Part shown: positions 9,306 through 18,545 of the stretch, in pieces
Numbering within the stretch: the first letter of the stretch is position 1
Layout of the letters: the number at the start of each line of letters is the position of its first letter
NCBI RefSeq assembly: GCF_001556045.1
Contig: NZ_LSIC01000178.1
Span: 1 to 64,000, forward strand
From: Bradyrhizobium sp. CCH5-F6
GTDB lineage: Bacteria; Pseudomonadota; Alphaproteobacteria; Rhizobiales; Xanthobacteraceae
DNA: 64,000 bases
Direction: 5' to 3'
The notes under the pieces: model-generated
Told to the model about the DNA's origin: nothing
Database searches by the model: none
What the model saw: the letters and a program-made list of their open reading frames with translations, nothing else
Program-made: the position numbers and the translations under genes

Positions 9306-10544
9306 TCACCCCTTGGCGGCGTGCGATCGGTCTCCGCTCTCAGCCGCCGCCGGATTGGCCTCATTCCTTCCTTCCAGCAACTTCCCAAGCCCTTCGCTGG
9401 CCACGAAGGTGAGACCCGCCAGCGCAGGCACGATCAGTCGCGTCTCGGAAAAATCGGCGATCACAAAGACCAGCCCTACATGGACGAGGCAAGCTGAGCC
9501 GACCACGGCGATCGTCCGAGTGAGCGCAAACGTCCTAACGATGACGATTGCGAGCACGGGACTGGCGATGGCCACCACGAGCTTCATTGTTTGAAGATTA
9601 ACCACCAGCTTGCTGAAGTCGCCTTTCGTGACCAGGAACGATCCAAAATCAGTTCCGGGATGCATCCAGATCAGCAACTTTGGTACCGCCAGAGAAACAC
9701 TGATCAGCGCGGCAAACACCCCCCACTCTTTCGCGCTAGGCCAACGCCGCTCGAACGCCGCCAAGCCCAGCAAAGCGAAGGCGGGTGCGAACACGATATC
9801 TGCGCGCGCGAAGCTGATGATCAACCCTGAGATGATGGCGGCGGGGTAGCGCCGGGACACGATCAAAAAAAGCAACCAAAACAATCCACCAGCGAGGAAT
9901 ACGGGGCCCATGCGCCCCGGATAAATGGCAGTCTGCGTGTAAAATGCAAACAGGAAAAGGCAGATCCAGGCCGAGGTCCGCGACAACAGGAGGGTCGCGA
10001 GTCCAAATACGGCGAGGAATGACAGTGAATCGAACATGTAGTTGATCGCGATATGCGTTCGGTACGTCGATCCTCTGAGATGGTCGTCGCCTAGAACCTG
10101 AACGTAGATTTCTACGATCTTCGAGATCAGTGGCCGCATGACGCCTTCGACGAGATTCATGTGAGCGAACTCGCGCTCGTGATCGAGGCTGAACTGCATC
10201 TGATCGCGCAGCAGATTCGCCTCATGCCCAGTGATAGATGCCGCGAGGCAACAGCTCACGAGTAGACCAAGGACCACGGGATTGACGAAGCTGCGCCGGA
10301 TCAAAAAAAGAAGGACAAGCGGAGCGAGCGCAACGATTACGAAAATTGCAATTCCGAGGTAGCGCCATGCGCCGGGGAGCCACCTGTCGGAAAGCTCAAG
10401 GCGCCACCACGCTATCACCAGGATGTTGGTGACGACCCAAAATCCCAGCATAAGCCGAAGCGAAGGTGTCGACATATCCTCGTCGAAGTTGATCAAACGA
10501 CTTAGAAAGCTAGGCGGCGGCGTCTGGGATTCGCGCTGTGACAA
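9306..10544 (-). CDS. Polytopic membrane protein of unknown function
   Basis: This protein of up to 412 residues has about ten hydrophobic segments and no motif I can assign. Its pattern of loops (for example FARADIVFAPAF and NYMFDSLSFLAVF) resembles GT-C-type membrane glycosyltransferases or polymerase-like proteins, but this is only a resemblance. The start is either TTG 10544 or an ATG at 10475. It is the last gene of a three-gene minus-strand operon: 14 bases separate it from the upstream gene. It ends convergently with the acyltransferase gene, 37 bases apart. A role in glycan assembly is inferred from context only. Confidence 0.65.
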   Translation of the reverse strand: MSQRESQTPPPSFLSRLINFDEDMSTPSLRLMLGFWVVTNILVIAWWRLELSDRWLPGAWRYLGIAIFVIVALAPLVLLFLIRRSFVNPVVLGLLVSCCLAASITGHEANLLRDQMQFSLDHEREFAHMNLVEGVMRPLISKIVEIYVQVLGDDHLRGSTYRTHIAINYMFDSLSFLAVFGLATLLLSRTSAWICLFLFAFYTQTAIYPGRMGPVFLAGGLFWLLFLIVSRRYPAAIISGLIISFARADIVFAPAFALLGLAAFERRWPSAKEWGVFAALISVSLAVPKLLIWMHPGTDFGSFLVTKGDFSKLVVNLQTMKLVVAIASPVLAIVIVRTFALTRTIAVVGSACLVHVGLVFVIADFSETRLIVPALAGLTFVASEGLGKLLEGRNEANPAAAESGDRSHAAKG

Positions 10545-10558
10545 TTGGCTTGCTCAAT

Positions 10559-11482
10559 CTAATGCTGCAGAATGCCGGCGAGATTCATGTGCGCAGGTCG
10601 CGAGTGCTCGATGCCCAGCAACGTGCGCCGATTGTCGTTGGTGCGTTGCAGATGCAGGCTCGCGAGCGTCATTCCGGTGCAAGTGGTAACTGTTGTCCCG
10701 CGACCGCCGAACGGCTTGAGAAAATCGAACACGCGGCCGCCGAACATATCAACGACCGACATCTCACGCGCCCCGAGCGGTGGAATTTCGCCGAAATCGG
10801 CCTCGATCTGCTCGCCGTCTCCGCGGACCAGCTTCGACGTCGGCCGCGCCGAATGAGCATATTCGGGATCGGAGGAGTGATTGATCAGCATCACGCTGCT
10901 GACGATGTCGCTGGTCGCAATGATCTTCGGATTGATACCAGTGAAGCCGACATGCGCCTTGAGCCGGCCCTCGTTCAAGGGTCGAGCAAATGCGCCGGTG
11001 CGATAGATCGCGACGTTGTCCTGATCGACATAGGTCATCGAATAGCTGGCAGGCGAAGAACGGAAGCCGTCCATGCGTCCGCGCGACATCACAGCGATGA
11101 CCAGATAATCGTCCTGCGGCAGCTTGAGCGAGGCGAAAAGACGCGACAGTTCGATTTCGACGGAAGCGCCCGGCGCGTAGTCCTCCGGAAACTCGTAGGT
11201 CGCCCGGTACGCGCCATCGCGCGAGAGAATGTGCAGCTTGAATTTTAGCTTCTTGCTGAAGCCCGAGGCGATCAGACTGGCGAGCTCGGGAACGAGATCC
11301 TTGACGGTTTCGCGAAAATTCTTGCGCAGGCTACCGGCGACCAGGCTGCGAAGATATCTGATGTCGACGGGGCGATACCAGGCGGGAATCGAGAAACCCA
11401 TACGCGACTCGACGCCAGCAAAGGTCGGGAACATGAATCTGGGCTCGTAGGGCTTCCAGGGACTGGACGGGAAACGAGTCAC
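10559..11482 (-). CDS. Uncharacterised protein, distant paralog of the preceding gene product
   Basis: I do not recognise a known family in this 307-residue soluble-looking protein. It has no signal peptide or membrane segment. Two stretches rich in alternating beta-strand patterns follow an N-terminal helical part: about residues 85-170 (LKFKLHILSRDG, YAPGASVEIELS) and 185-307 (VMLINHSSD, EIPPLGAREMSVVDMFGG). Both stretches match, in order, parts of the product of 11494-12234 (EIAPMGAVRISTLDLF, VVLVNS), so the two are old tandem duplicates. The start is GTG 11482, 11 bases after the upstream stop. A beta-sandwich fold acting on or binding sugar is a guess. Confidence 0.6.
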   Translation of the reverse strand: MTRFPSSPWKPYEPRFMFPTFAGVESRMGFSIPAWYRPVDIRYLRSLVAGSLRKNFRETVKDLVPELASLIASGFSKKLKFKLHILSRDGAYRATYEFPEDYAPGASVEIELSRLFASLKLPQDDYLVIAVMSRGRMDGFRSSPASYSMTYVDQDNVAIYRTGAFARPLNEGRLKAHVGFTGINPKIIATSDIVSSVMLINHSSDPEYAHSARPTSKLVRGDGEQIEADFGEIPPLGAREMSVVDMFGGRVFDFLKPFGGRGTTVTTCTGMTLASLHLQRTNDNRRTLLGIEHSRPAHMNLAGILQH

Positions 11483-11493
11483 GGACGCGCCCT

Positions 11494-12234
11494 CTAAAAA
11501 TGATGCAAGCTGAATTTGCCGTTGGCAAACTCATAATAGCTGAACGGACTGGCGATGTTCGTGCCTTTAAATTCCAAGGCAAAACCTTCGGCCGCGCCGA
11601 CCAGCCTTTCCGCCTCAGGGAAAAGATCCAGCGTGCTGATGCGGACGGCTCCCATCGGCGCGATTTCCGGCAGCGTACGCTGACCCAATGCAGTGCCGTC
11701 CAAGGCCATGAGGCGAGCCGTCCCAACCGAGACGCCTTCCGACGCCATGCAGGAATTCACGAGCACGACGCCCGACTCCTTCAGGAATCGCGTGAGATAG
11801 GATTGCATCCAGGCAGAAGTGGGGAACGGCGCTGCCGCGACTGGCTCGCGCTCGTGCGACAACGTCACCGCGCCGTGCTGCGAGAAATATTGTGCGTAGT
11901 AGCCAGTGGTCACCTTCCGCCCGGGACGAAGCCTGGTCTCGTGCTTCGGAATCAGCGTCATGGCCACGGTTCCGGAAACCCGCGGACACAGCTCCGAAGT
12001 CTGCAATTGCAGCTGTCCGTTGATGCCGAGTTCCCGGTGGAAATAGCCCGCCGGCGCGCCTGCTCCATCAAAGAACCAGACGTGCGCATCAACGTCGGGA
12101 TGATCTTTCATGAAGACCGAGAAGTAGTTGAATGCGCAAACTTCCGTCGTAACGGTCTCGTCGTTGCGCAGATAGAGCACAGCGGGCGGATAGCCTCTGG
12201 CAACGGCTTCGCCAATCAACAAATCACCGGGCAT
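11494..12234 (-). CDS. Uncharacterised protein, first of two distant tandem paralogs
   Basis: This protein of 246 residues (268 if the upstream TTG at 12300 is used) has no family I recognise. The ATG at 12234 was chosen because the sequence from MPGDLLIGEA on looks structured and the extension does not. It shows the same two-part beta-rich layout as its downstream neighbour: a first part with VDAHVWFFDGAGAPAG and a second with VVLVNS, then EIAPMGAVRISTLDLF and a C-terminal GKFSLHHF. It is the promoter-proximal gene of the minus-strand trio 12234-9306, embedded between plus-strand glycan genes. Function unknown. Confidence 0.55.
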   Translation of the reverse strand: MPGDLLIGEAVARGYPPAVLYLRNDETVTTEVCAFNYFSVFMKDHPDVDAHVWFFDGAGAPAGYFHRELGINGQLQLQTSELCPRVSGTVAMTLIPKHETRLRPGRKVTTGYYAQYFSQHGAVTLSHEREPVAAAPFPTSAWMQSYLTRFLKESGVVLVNSCMASEGVSVGTARLMALDGTALGQRTLPEIAPMGAVRISTLDLFPEAERLVGAAEGFALEFKGTNIASPFSYYEFANGKFSLHHF

Positions 12235-12300
12235 TCGACAAGACTCGGCGCGAGAGCTAAGGGATCGGTATGGACCGAACCGGCCGGCGGCTTTGCACAA

Positions 12301-12685
12301 TCACACGCGACGCTTTCGCCCGCATGCCAAAACGTCGACGCGATTTCTGGGCCTGTTTACGCTGAGCCGAAAGGGGAATCAACCGGGAACGAGCGCCGCA
12401 CGCGCGATTCGAAAAGCACGTCCGGCCACCGGCAAGAGGCGCTGCCTCTGCGCCAGCAAGCTGACACAAAGGACACCCCTGCTACGCTATGGGCGCTCGC
12501 AGCCTGCCTCTCTTGGAGTCCTTGCATTGCCGCTGCGGCTCCCGTATGACCGAAAACTCGCTACGTGACCTGGTATCCGGCTGAAACAGGCCGGAACATC
12601 TGCTTGTCCTGGATCTACACCGTGCTTCAACGATCGCGCGTCTGCATCAATCCAGTCACGGCCATTCCGGCGAGGAAACGCTGAC
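12301..12685 (+). other. Non-coding gap between divergent genes
   Basis: This stretch of about 385 bases separates the minus-strand trio from the methyltransferase gene and should hold both divergent promoters. Open frames here lack plausible composition and ribosome sites, and I see no RNA gene or repeat. A GAGGAAACG ribosome site lies just ahead of the GTG at 12686. Confidence 0.5.
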
Positions 12686-13570
12686 GTGCGCTGGCAAACA
12701 AAGGCGCGAGCGTTCTCGGTATTGTCAAAGATCCCCCGGGGCGAAGACCTGCACTATGCCTTGCAGCGCTACGTAACACGGCGGCTGCCGCGTCCCGAAA
12801 AGCAGGTGAGATCCATCTATACACTTGCACAGCGACTGCTAGGCGTACACGAGAAGTATAGCCTCCGACCATTGCGGGATTCGACTTGCTTCGAGTTCGG
12901 CGCGGGGCGCGATCTGATCGTTCCACTCGCCTTCAGTGCACATGGGGCTGGACGCTTCATCACCGTCGACATCGAGCGCTTGGCCAAGCTGGAGCTGATC
13001 CGCTCCAATGCCGCCGTCATTTCTCGACTGAGCGGTGTCGACCATCCCACCATCAATTACCTGGATGATCTCGAGCGTTGCTGGCGGATCGACTACCGCG
13101 CACCATCCGATGCTCGGTCGACAGGCCTGCCGACCGGTTCGATCGACTGCGCGGTCTCAGTCGAAACGCTCGAGCACATCCCCAAGAACGATATCGCGGC
13201 CATCTTGAAGGAGCTGCGACGCATCATGCGACCTGACGGAGTGGCGCTCATGCAAATCGACTACGGCGACCACTTCAAGAGCTTCGATCCGTCGATCAGC
13301 TCGTTCAACTTCCTGACCTATTCCGACGAAGATTGGTCGCCCTTCCAGTCGCGCTTCCAATACGTCAATCGTTTGCGCCACAGCGAGTATCTTCAGCTGT
13401 TCAGAGAGGCCGGGTTTGAACTGCTCAGCGATCAACCGGACCGCCGGCCGCCGGAGCAGCAGATCCTGGAACGATTGGCACCGCGCTTCAGAAGCTTCTC
13501 CCCGGAGGACCTGTTCACGCTGGGGTCCTTGATTGTCGGTCGCCCAGCCGACCCGTCGAAGGGAAGTTGA
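12686..13570 (+). CDS. SAM-dependent methyltransferase (class I)
   Basis: This 294-residue protein has a class I methyltransferase core at about residues 65-220. The SAM-binding glycine loop is CFEFGAGRD near 69, the second acidic strand is FITVDIERL, and the post-II segment is SVETLEHIPK near 160. Members transfer methyl groups to sugars or other small molecules in the cytoplasm. The GTG start at 12686 is preceded by GAGGAAACG. It is followed 51 bases later by a large membrane protein gene. Sugar O-methylation is likely from the context, not shown by the sequence. Confidence 0.75.
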   Translation: MRWQTKARAFSVLSKIPRGEDLHYALQRYVTRRLPRPEKQVRSIYTLAQRLLGVHEKYSLRPLRDSTCFEFGAGRDLIVPLAFSAHGAGRFITVDIERLAKLELIRSNAAVISRLSGVDHPTINYLDDLERCWRIDYRAPSDARSTGLPTGSIDCAVSVETLEHIPKNDIAAILKELRRIMRPDGVALMQIDYGDHFKSFDPSISSFNFLTYSDEDWSPFQSRFQYVNRLRHSEYLQLFREAGFELLSDQPDRRPPEQQILERLAPRFRSFSPEDLFTLGSLIVGRPADPSKGS

Positions 13571-13621
13571 AGATCGCCAATTCTTGGCCGCCCGAGCGGC
13601 CCCTACTCTAGAGATCTCGCG

Positions 13622-16105
13622 ATGTGGACAACCACATTTGCCCTCACCTTGCTGTTCTTCCTGATCCAGCTCGGCACCGGGCTTTCGATTTTGGCCATTG
13701 CGCCGGCGAAACTCGTCACGGCATGTCGGCTCACGAAGGCTCAGTTCATAGTTCTCGGGTTTACCGTCGGCGCCTCCGCGACAGGCATCCTGCTCGGAGC
13801 ACTATCGCTATTCGTGAGCGATATGTGGCTTCAATTCGTGGCCATGGTTGCCGTGTCCGGCTTCGGACTTGCCTGGTCATGGTCCAATTGGAGCCCTGCC
13901 CCCGACGAGGCGCGCACGGCGGCCATTTGGTGCATTCTATCGATACCGATTGCACTCATGACATGGTGGTGGTCGTTCGGCGCATTTTCCAACTTTCCCT
14001 ATGCGGACATCGGCGCGGATGTCCACTGGATGAAGACTGCGCAAGAGTACGCCGACGGTGGTGTCATCAATCCGTACGCGGCCCAGTCATATGTCGATCT
14101 TCGTTCGGCGGTCGCAGGCGCCCTCGCTGGAACGCTCGGCCTCGACCTCCTGAGATTTAGCTGGACCTATCGCCTCTGCTCGATCCTGTTCTTCCTTTTG
14201 GCCTCCTATGGCTTCGTGCAGGGCTTCTATTCCAATTCCCCACGGAAATGGATCGCCTTCTTCTTCTCCGCGACCAGCAACGCTGCCGTCTTGATGACAA
14301 ACGGCAGCCTCGCCGTCGCCAGCAGTGTTGTGTTTCTTGGCGTGCTGATAGGCAATGCGCGGCATGACGCAAACGGCGGGTCGGTCCGATCCGCCCTGCT
14401 GCTGACCGTTAGCGCCGGCGCAACTCTGCTGCTCGCGTTCGCTTTCAACAACAACACGCTCGTACTTGCGCTGCTCTTAGTCGCGCTGTTCCTGCTCAGG
14501 ATGCTGAGCGGCAGCGGAAGGTATGGCTGGGCTCTTTTTCTTGGTTGCATCTGGCCGGCGACGCTCCTTCTTGCACATCGCGGCTCCTACCTGTTCGTTC
14601 CGATCGTTCTGGTCAGCTGGCTTCTGTATCTTGCCGTCTTGCGGATGATTTCCGCCTGGCCGTCGTCCAGCATCGCGGTCCTGCGACTTCTGTCTTTCGT
14701 GCTGCCCCCGATGATTCTCGGAATTGTCGTCTGCGTGGCGGGAATGCGCTTCGGCTACATTCAGCCAATGAGCGCCAACGATACCTTTTCCTCGATTACG
14801 GAACTGATCCTGGGCAGAAGGATCCAAGGCGGAGAAGAGCTGTTCCTGGGCTCTGGACCGCTCGTTGCAACGATCGAACTTGGCCGGGCTATAGGCCCTC
14901 TCCTGTCCATCTGCATCGCGCTGGGCGTCGCTTGGTGGTGGATGACCAGACCTGTCCGGCGGAATGCGTCGGGTGCGATCGGTTCGCAACCCGAAGGCTT
15001 CGTGACACTGGTGTGGTCTTGGATTACCGGCTGCGGGCTGAGCCTTGCCGTGCTCTCCGGCTTCCCATTCTTGTATCGCACCGGTGCAATCATATTGTCG
15101 CTGTTCGCGATCACGGCAACTGAAGTTTTTTGTCAATTGCTTATCGATTTCCGTCCCTCCCGATATCGGCGGGTCCTCGTTGCCACGACGATCACGCTGC
15201 TTGCGACCGTTCTCGTGGTTCTGGTCTACGCATTTGCCTGGCGAACGGACCTGCCCTTTGCCCGCTATCAGGCGTTCCTACGACCGATGGAAATTTCAGG
15301 CGTTGCGCTACTCATGACGCTCGCGCTATTGACCCCGATCCAGTCGCAACGAGTCTACACCTACGCTCTGGTGGGGATCGTAGGCTTGGGCATGGCCGTC
15401 GATAAAGTTGGTCTGTCCGGCATCATCAGGAGCTACAGTTACGGCGCGATTCCCGATCGCGCTGCAGTCGTGTCACACTACAACGCCGACGAACTTGAAT
15501 TGGCTCGTTGGCTCCGCGAGAATCTGAGGAATGGAGTCATCCTCTCGGATCCGTATACGTTGGGCATAGTCCAGGCGGTCACGGGCGCGCCGGCCGTGTA
15601 TCTGTTCTCCAATCTAGATACTGTGAACGAGACGATTGCAAACCGGGCCAAATCGGTTGTGCGCACAATTCTGCAGCCGACCGAGGGAGATCAGCGGCTT
15701 TCAAACACTTGCAGCCTGATCGCATCCCTGGTGGGGGCAATCAACTCGGAGACCTTCTTCCAGATGCGCAGGACCGATGCTTTGGGCGGAATCATGCGAT
15801 CCGTCAGCGGCGTGCCGGCGGCAGGCCAGCCCCCTTCCAACTTAACCGGCTCTGAAATCCCACCTGAGGAGGCCAGGTCCACGATCCAGAGTATTCTTGG
15901 GACCGGCGAGAATGCCTGGAAGCTCGTCGTGATCATCACGCCCCGCACGATCGAGTGGACCCATCTCGCAGCCGACCAGCGTCTCAGCTACTTTCCTCCG
16001 TGGGAGCCGATGGCCCCTATCACCGACGCCCTTCGCCCCAGTCCGTTTCCGATCCTGTTCGCCAACAGGCAGACGGTCGTCATTCGCATTCCCTGCTCGC
16101 GCTGA
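13622..16105 (+). CDS. Large polytopic membrane protein of unknown function
   Basis: This 827-residue protein has about fourteen or more hydrophobic segments over residues 1-600 and a C-terminal soluble domain of some 200 residues that probably lies outside the cytoplasm. The layout (many membrane spans, a charged first loop containing YADIGADVHWMKTAQEYADG near 120, then a C-terminal domain) is typical of GT-C-type enzymes and other envelope glycan proteins, but I cannot name the family. It starts at ATG 13622 and stands alone between a methyltransferase and the heptose guanylyltransferase gene. Third-position GC is lower than in the leg genes downstream. Confidence 0.7.
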   Translation: MWTTTFALTLLFFLIQLGTGLSILAIAPAKLVTACRLTKAQFIVLGFTVGASATGILLGALSLFVSDMWLQFVAMVAVSGFGLAWSWSNWSPAPDEARTAAIWCILSIPIALMTWWWSFGAFSNFPYADIGADVHWMKTAQEYADGGVINPYAAQSYVDLRSAVAGALAGTLGLDLLRFSWTYRLCSILFFLLASYGFVQGFYSNSPRKWIAFFFSATSNAAVLMTNGSLAVASSVVFLGVLIGNARHDANGGSVRSALLLTVSAGATLLLAFAFNNNTLVLALLLVALFLLRMLSGSGRYGWALFLGCIWPATLLLAHRGSYLFVPIVLVSWLLYLAVLRMISAWPSSSIAVLRLLSFVLPPMILGIVVCVAGMRFGYIQPMSANDTFSSITELILGRRIQGGEELFLGSGPLVATIELGRAIGPLLSICIALGVAWWWMTRPVRRNASGAIGSQPEGFVTLVWSWITGCGLSLAVLSGFPFLYRTGAIILSLFAITATEVFCQLLIDFRPSRYRRVLVATTITLLATVLVVLVYAFAWRTDLPFARYQAFLRPMEISGVALLMTLALLTPIQSQRVYTYALVGIVGLGMAVDKVGLSGIIRSYSYGAIPDRAAVVSHYNADELELARWLRENLRNGVILSDPYTLGIVQAVTGAPAVYLFSNLDTVNETIANRAKSVVRTILQPTEGDQRLSNTCSLIASLVGAINSETFFQMRRTDALGGIMRSVSGVPAAGQPPSNLTGSEIPPEEARSTIQSILGTGENAWKLVVIITPRTIEWTHLAADQRLSYFPPWEPMAPITDALRPSPFPILFANRQTVVIRIPCSR

Positions 16106-16188
16106 TATGAAGTGCGACGGTAATTGCCCTTCGTATTGCTGCAGATTGGCGTCACGTCGCATCGTTCACGCTGTCAAGAGGACATATC

Positions 16189-17385
16189 ATGTTGAGACAG
16201 GCCGTCATCCTCGTTGGAGGGTTGGGTACGCGGCTTGGCGCGCGCACCAAGGCGGTGCCCAAGCCGATGCTCGAGATCGGCGGCCGACCGTTTCTCGATA
16301 CGCTGATCGATGAACTCGCCCGCTATCACGTTTTCGACGAGATCCTTTTGCTCGCCGGGCACAAGGCCGACATCGTCGAGCGCCACTATGCCGGCGCGGC
16401 GAGGGGCCGGGCGAAGGTCCTGGTGTCGCGCGAGACCGAGCCGCTCGGCACCGGCGGAGCGCTCGTGCATGCGCGCGACCTTCTGCATGACCGCTTCCTG
16501 CTGCTCAATGGCGACTCGCTGTTCGACTTCAACCTGCTCGACCTGATCGCGCGAGCGCAGGGCGGACGCGTTCACATGGCACTGCGCGACGGCGTTGTCG
16601 GAGATCGCTACGGGCGCGTCATCCTCGACGGCGACGTCGTGCGTGAGTTCATCGATCCGGGTGCAGGCGCCACAGGCCCCGTCAATGCCGGCATCTACGT
16701 CGTCGACAAATCCGTCGTCGCGGACATCGCGAAGCTTCCCGCTTCGCTCGAGCAGGACGTGTTCCCCGGCTTGGTCAGATCCGGGGCGCTGCGCGGGACG
16801 GCCTATCGCGGCTACTTCATCGACATCGGCATTCCCGACGATTTCGCACGCGCTGACCGGGAATTGCAGGACAAGCTGCGGCGGCCAGCGGTGTTTTTCG
16901 ATCGTGACGGCGTGCTCAACCATGATTCAGGATACACTTTCGAGACGCACAAGCTCGAATGGATCGAGGGCGCACGCGAGGCCGTGAAGGCCGTCAACGA
17001 CGCCGGCTATTTTGCCTTCGTCATCACCAATCAATCCGGCGTCGCGCGCGGCTACTACGAGGAGCATCACGTGGTCGCGCTGCACCGCTGGATGGCGGAC
17101 CAGATGGCGCTGATCGGCGCGCATGTCGATGCATTCGAATATTGTCCCGATCACCCCGACGGAACCGTCGCGCGCTATTGCCGCATCAGCGACCGGCGCA
17201 AGCCGGCGCCGGGCATGATCACCGATCTCGCGCGGCGCTTTCCAGTCGACATGGCGCGCAGCATGGTGATCGGCGACAAGCAGAGCGACATCGAAGCCGC
17301 TCGTGCGGCCGGCCTCCCCGGCCATTTGTTCGAAGGCGGCAATCTGGAGACGTTCGTGAGACAGCGCCTCATCCCGGCCGGCTAA
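16189..17385 (+). CDS. hddC: Heptose 1-phosphate guanylyltransferase fused to GmhB-like HAD phosphatase
   Basis: The N-terminal 225 residues are a sugar nucleotidyltransferase (LVGGLGTRLGA, then VPKPMLEIGGRPF; acidic metal site in LLNGDSLFD). The C-terminal part from about 230 is a HAD-IIIA phosphatase like GmhB, with the nucleophile motif FFDRDGVLN near 233, VITNQSGVARG and GDKQSDIEAA near 361. In the GDP-heptose route GmhB removes the C7 phosphate of heptose 1,7-bisphosphate and HddC adds GMP, so the fusion would carry two successive steps. The kinase before them is the gene at 76. Unlike E. coli GmhB, the second half of the zinc site (CDC) reads SDR here; the CPDH half is kept. No gmhA-type isomerase is in the window. 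Confidence 0.8.
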   Translation: MLRQAVILVGGLGTRLGARTKAVPKPMLEIGGRPFLDTLIDELARYHVFDEILLLAGHKADIVERHYAGAARGRAKVLVSRETEPLGTGGALVHARDLLHDRFLLLNGDSLFDFNLLDLIARAQGGRVHMALRDGVVGDRYGRVILDGDVVREFIDPGAGATGPVNAGIYVVDKSVVADIAKLPASLEQDVFPGLVRSGALRGTAYRGYFIDIGIPDDFARADRELQDKLRRPAVFFDRDGVLNHDSGYTFETHKLEWIEGAREAVKAVNDAGYFAFVITNQSGVARGYYEEHHVVALHRWMADQMALIGAHVDAFEYCPDHPDGTVARYCRISDRRKPAPGMITDLARRFPVDMARSMVIGDKQSDIEAARAAGLPGHLFEGGNLETFVRQRLIPAG

Positions 17386-17525
17386 GCCCAGGCGCGCGTC
17401 ACGAAAACGGCTGCATCCCCGGGCATTTGGCAGCTATCGGGCGCTGCTCTGTTGCGCGCAACCGCCAGTGTGCTATAGCGCCATCTTGTTGCGAACACTG
17501 GCTTAATCGCCTTCTGAGGTCCGGC

Positions 17526-18545
17526 ATGGCAGATCTGAGGGACGCCCGCGTCCTCGTTACCGGCAGCGACGGCTTCATCGGTTCGCATGTCGTCGAGGAG
17601 CTGGTGAAGGCCGGAGCCCGCGTCAAGGCGATCGTCTACTATAACTCCTTCAACTCCTGGGGCTGGCTGGACACGGTTCCCGCTGACGTCATGAAATCGG
17701 TGGAGGTGGTCGCCGGCGATATCCGCGATCCGCATTTCATGATCCAGACGGCCTCCGGCTGCACCGACGTGCTGCACCTGGCGGCGCTGATCGCCATCCC
17801 CTACTCGTATGTCGCGCCCGACTCCTATGTCGATACAAACGTGAAGGGCACCGTGAACGTGGTCCAGGCCGCGCGCATGGCCGGCGTGCGGCGCTTCGTG
17901 CAGACCTCGACCAGCGAGGTCTACGGCACCGCGCAGACCGTTCCGATCAAGGAGAGCCATCCGCTGGTCGGACAGTCCCCCTACTCGGCCTCGAAGATCG
18001 CCTCCGACCAGATGGCGCTATCCTTCCATGCCTCGTTCGACATGCCGGTCGTCGTCATCAGGCCGTTCAATACTTTCGGCCCGCGGCAGTCGGCGCGCGC
18101 TGTGATTCCCACCATCATCAGCCAGATCGCGACCGGCAAGCGCAAGATCCGTCTCGGCGCCGTCAGCCCGACGCGCGACTTCTCCTTCGTCACCGACACC
18201 GCGCGCGGCCTGATCGCAGGCCTGACGGCGCCTGCGGACCAGGTCGTTGGCCAGACCATCAATCTCGGCAGCGGCTTCGAGATATCGGTCGGCGCGACCG
18301 CGCAGATGATCGCCGACGTCATGGGAACCCCGATCGAGATCGAAACCGACGAGGCGCGACTGCGTCCCGCCAACAGCGAGGTCGAGCGACTCTGGGCCGA
18401 CAATTCCAAGGCGCGCCAACAGCTCGGCTGGAGCCCGGAATACGGCGGCGTCGAGGGCATGCGCCGCGGCATGGCCGAGACTGTGAAATGGTTCACCAAC
18501 CCTGCCAATCTCAGCCGCTACAAGGCCGACGTCTACAATGTCTGA
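17526..18545 (+). CDS. legB: LegB-like NDP-GlcNAc 4,6-dehydratase
   Basis: This 339-residue extended SDR begins the legionaminic acid route by converting NDP-GlcNAc (GDP-linked in Campylobacter) to the 4-keto-6-deoxy sugar. It has the NAD motif VTGSDGFIGSH near residue 11, the LegB-typical stretch YYNSFNSWGWLD near 39, TSEVYGTAQ and the YSASK catalytic pair. The start is ATG 17526 with no need of the long upstream frame, which runs through the previous gene. It overlaps the aminotransferase gene by 8 bases. The 140 bases upstream could hold the promoter of the legB-legC-legG-legI run. Confidence 0.9.
   Translation: MADLRDARVLVTGSDGFIGSHVVEELVKAGARVKAIVYYNSFNSWGWLDTVPADVMKSVEVVAGDIRDPHFMIQTASGCTDVLHLAALIAIPYSYVAPDSYVDTNVKGTVNVVQAARMAGVRRFVQTSTSEVYGTAQTVPIKESHPLVGQSPYSASKIASDQMALSFHASFDMPVVVIRPFNTFGPRQSARAVIPTIISQIATGKRKIRLGAVSPTRDFSFVTDTARGLIAGLTAPADQVVGQTINLGSGFEISVGATAQMIADVMGTPIEIETDEARLRPANSEVERLWADNSKARQQLGWSPEYGGVEGMRRGMAETVKWFTNPANLSRYKADVYNV

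Noticed and set aside
11500..12549. Plus-strand frame of 349 codons over the minus-strand paralog
   Set aside because: The opposite strand encodes the better-supported protein, which has a paralog next to it; this frame does not.
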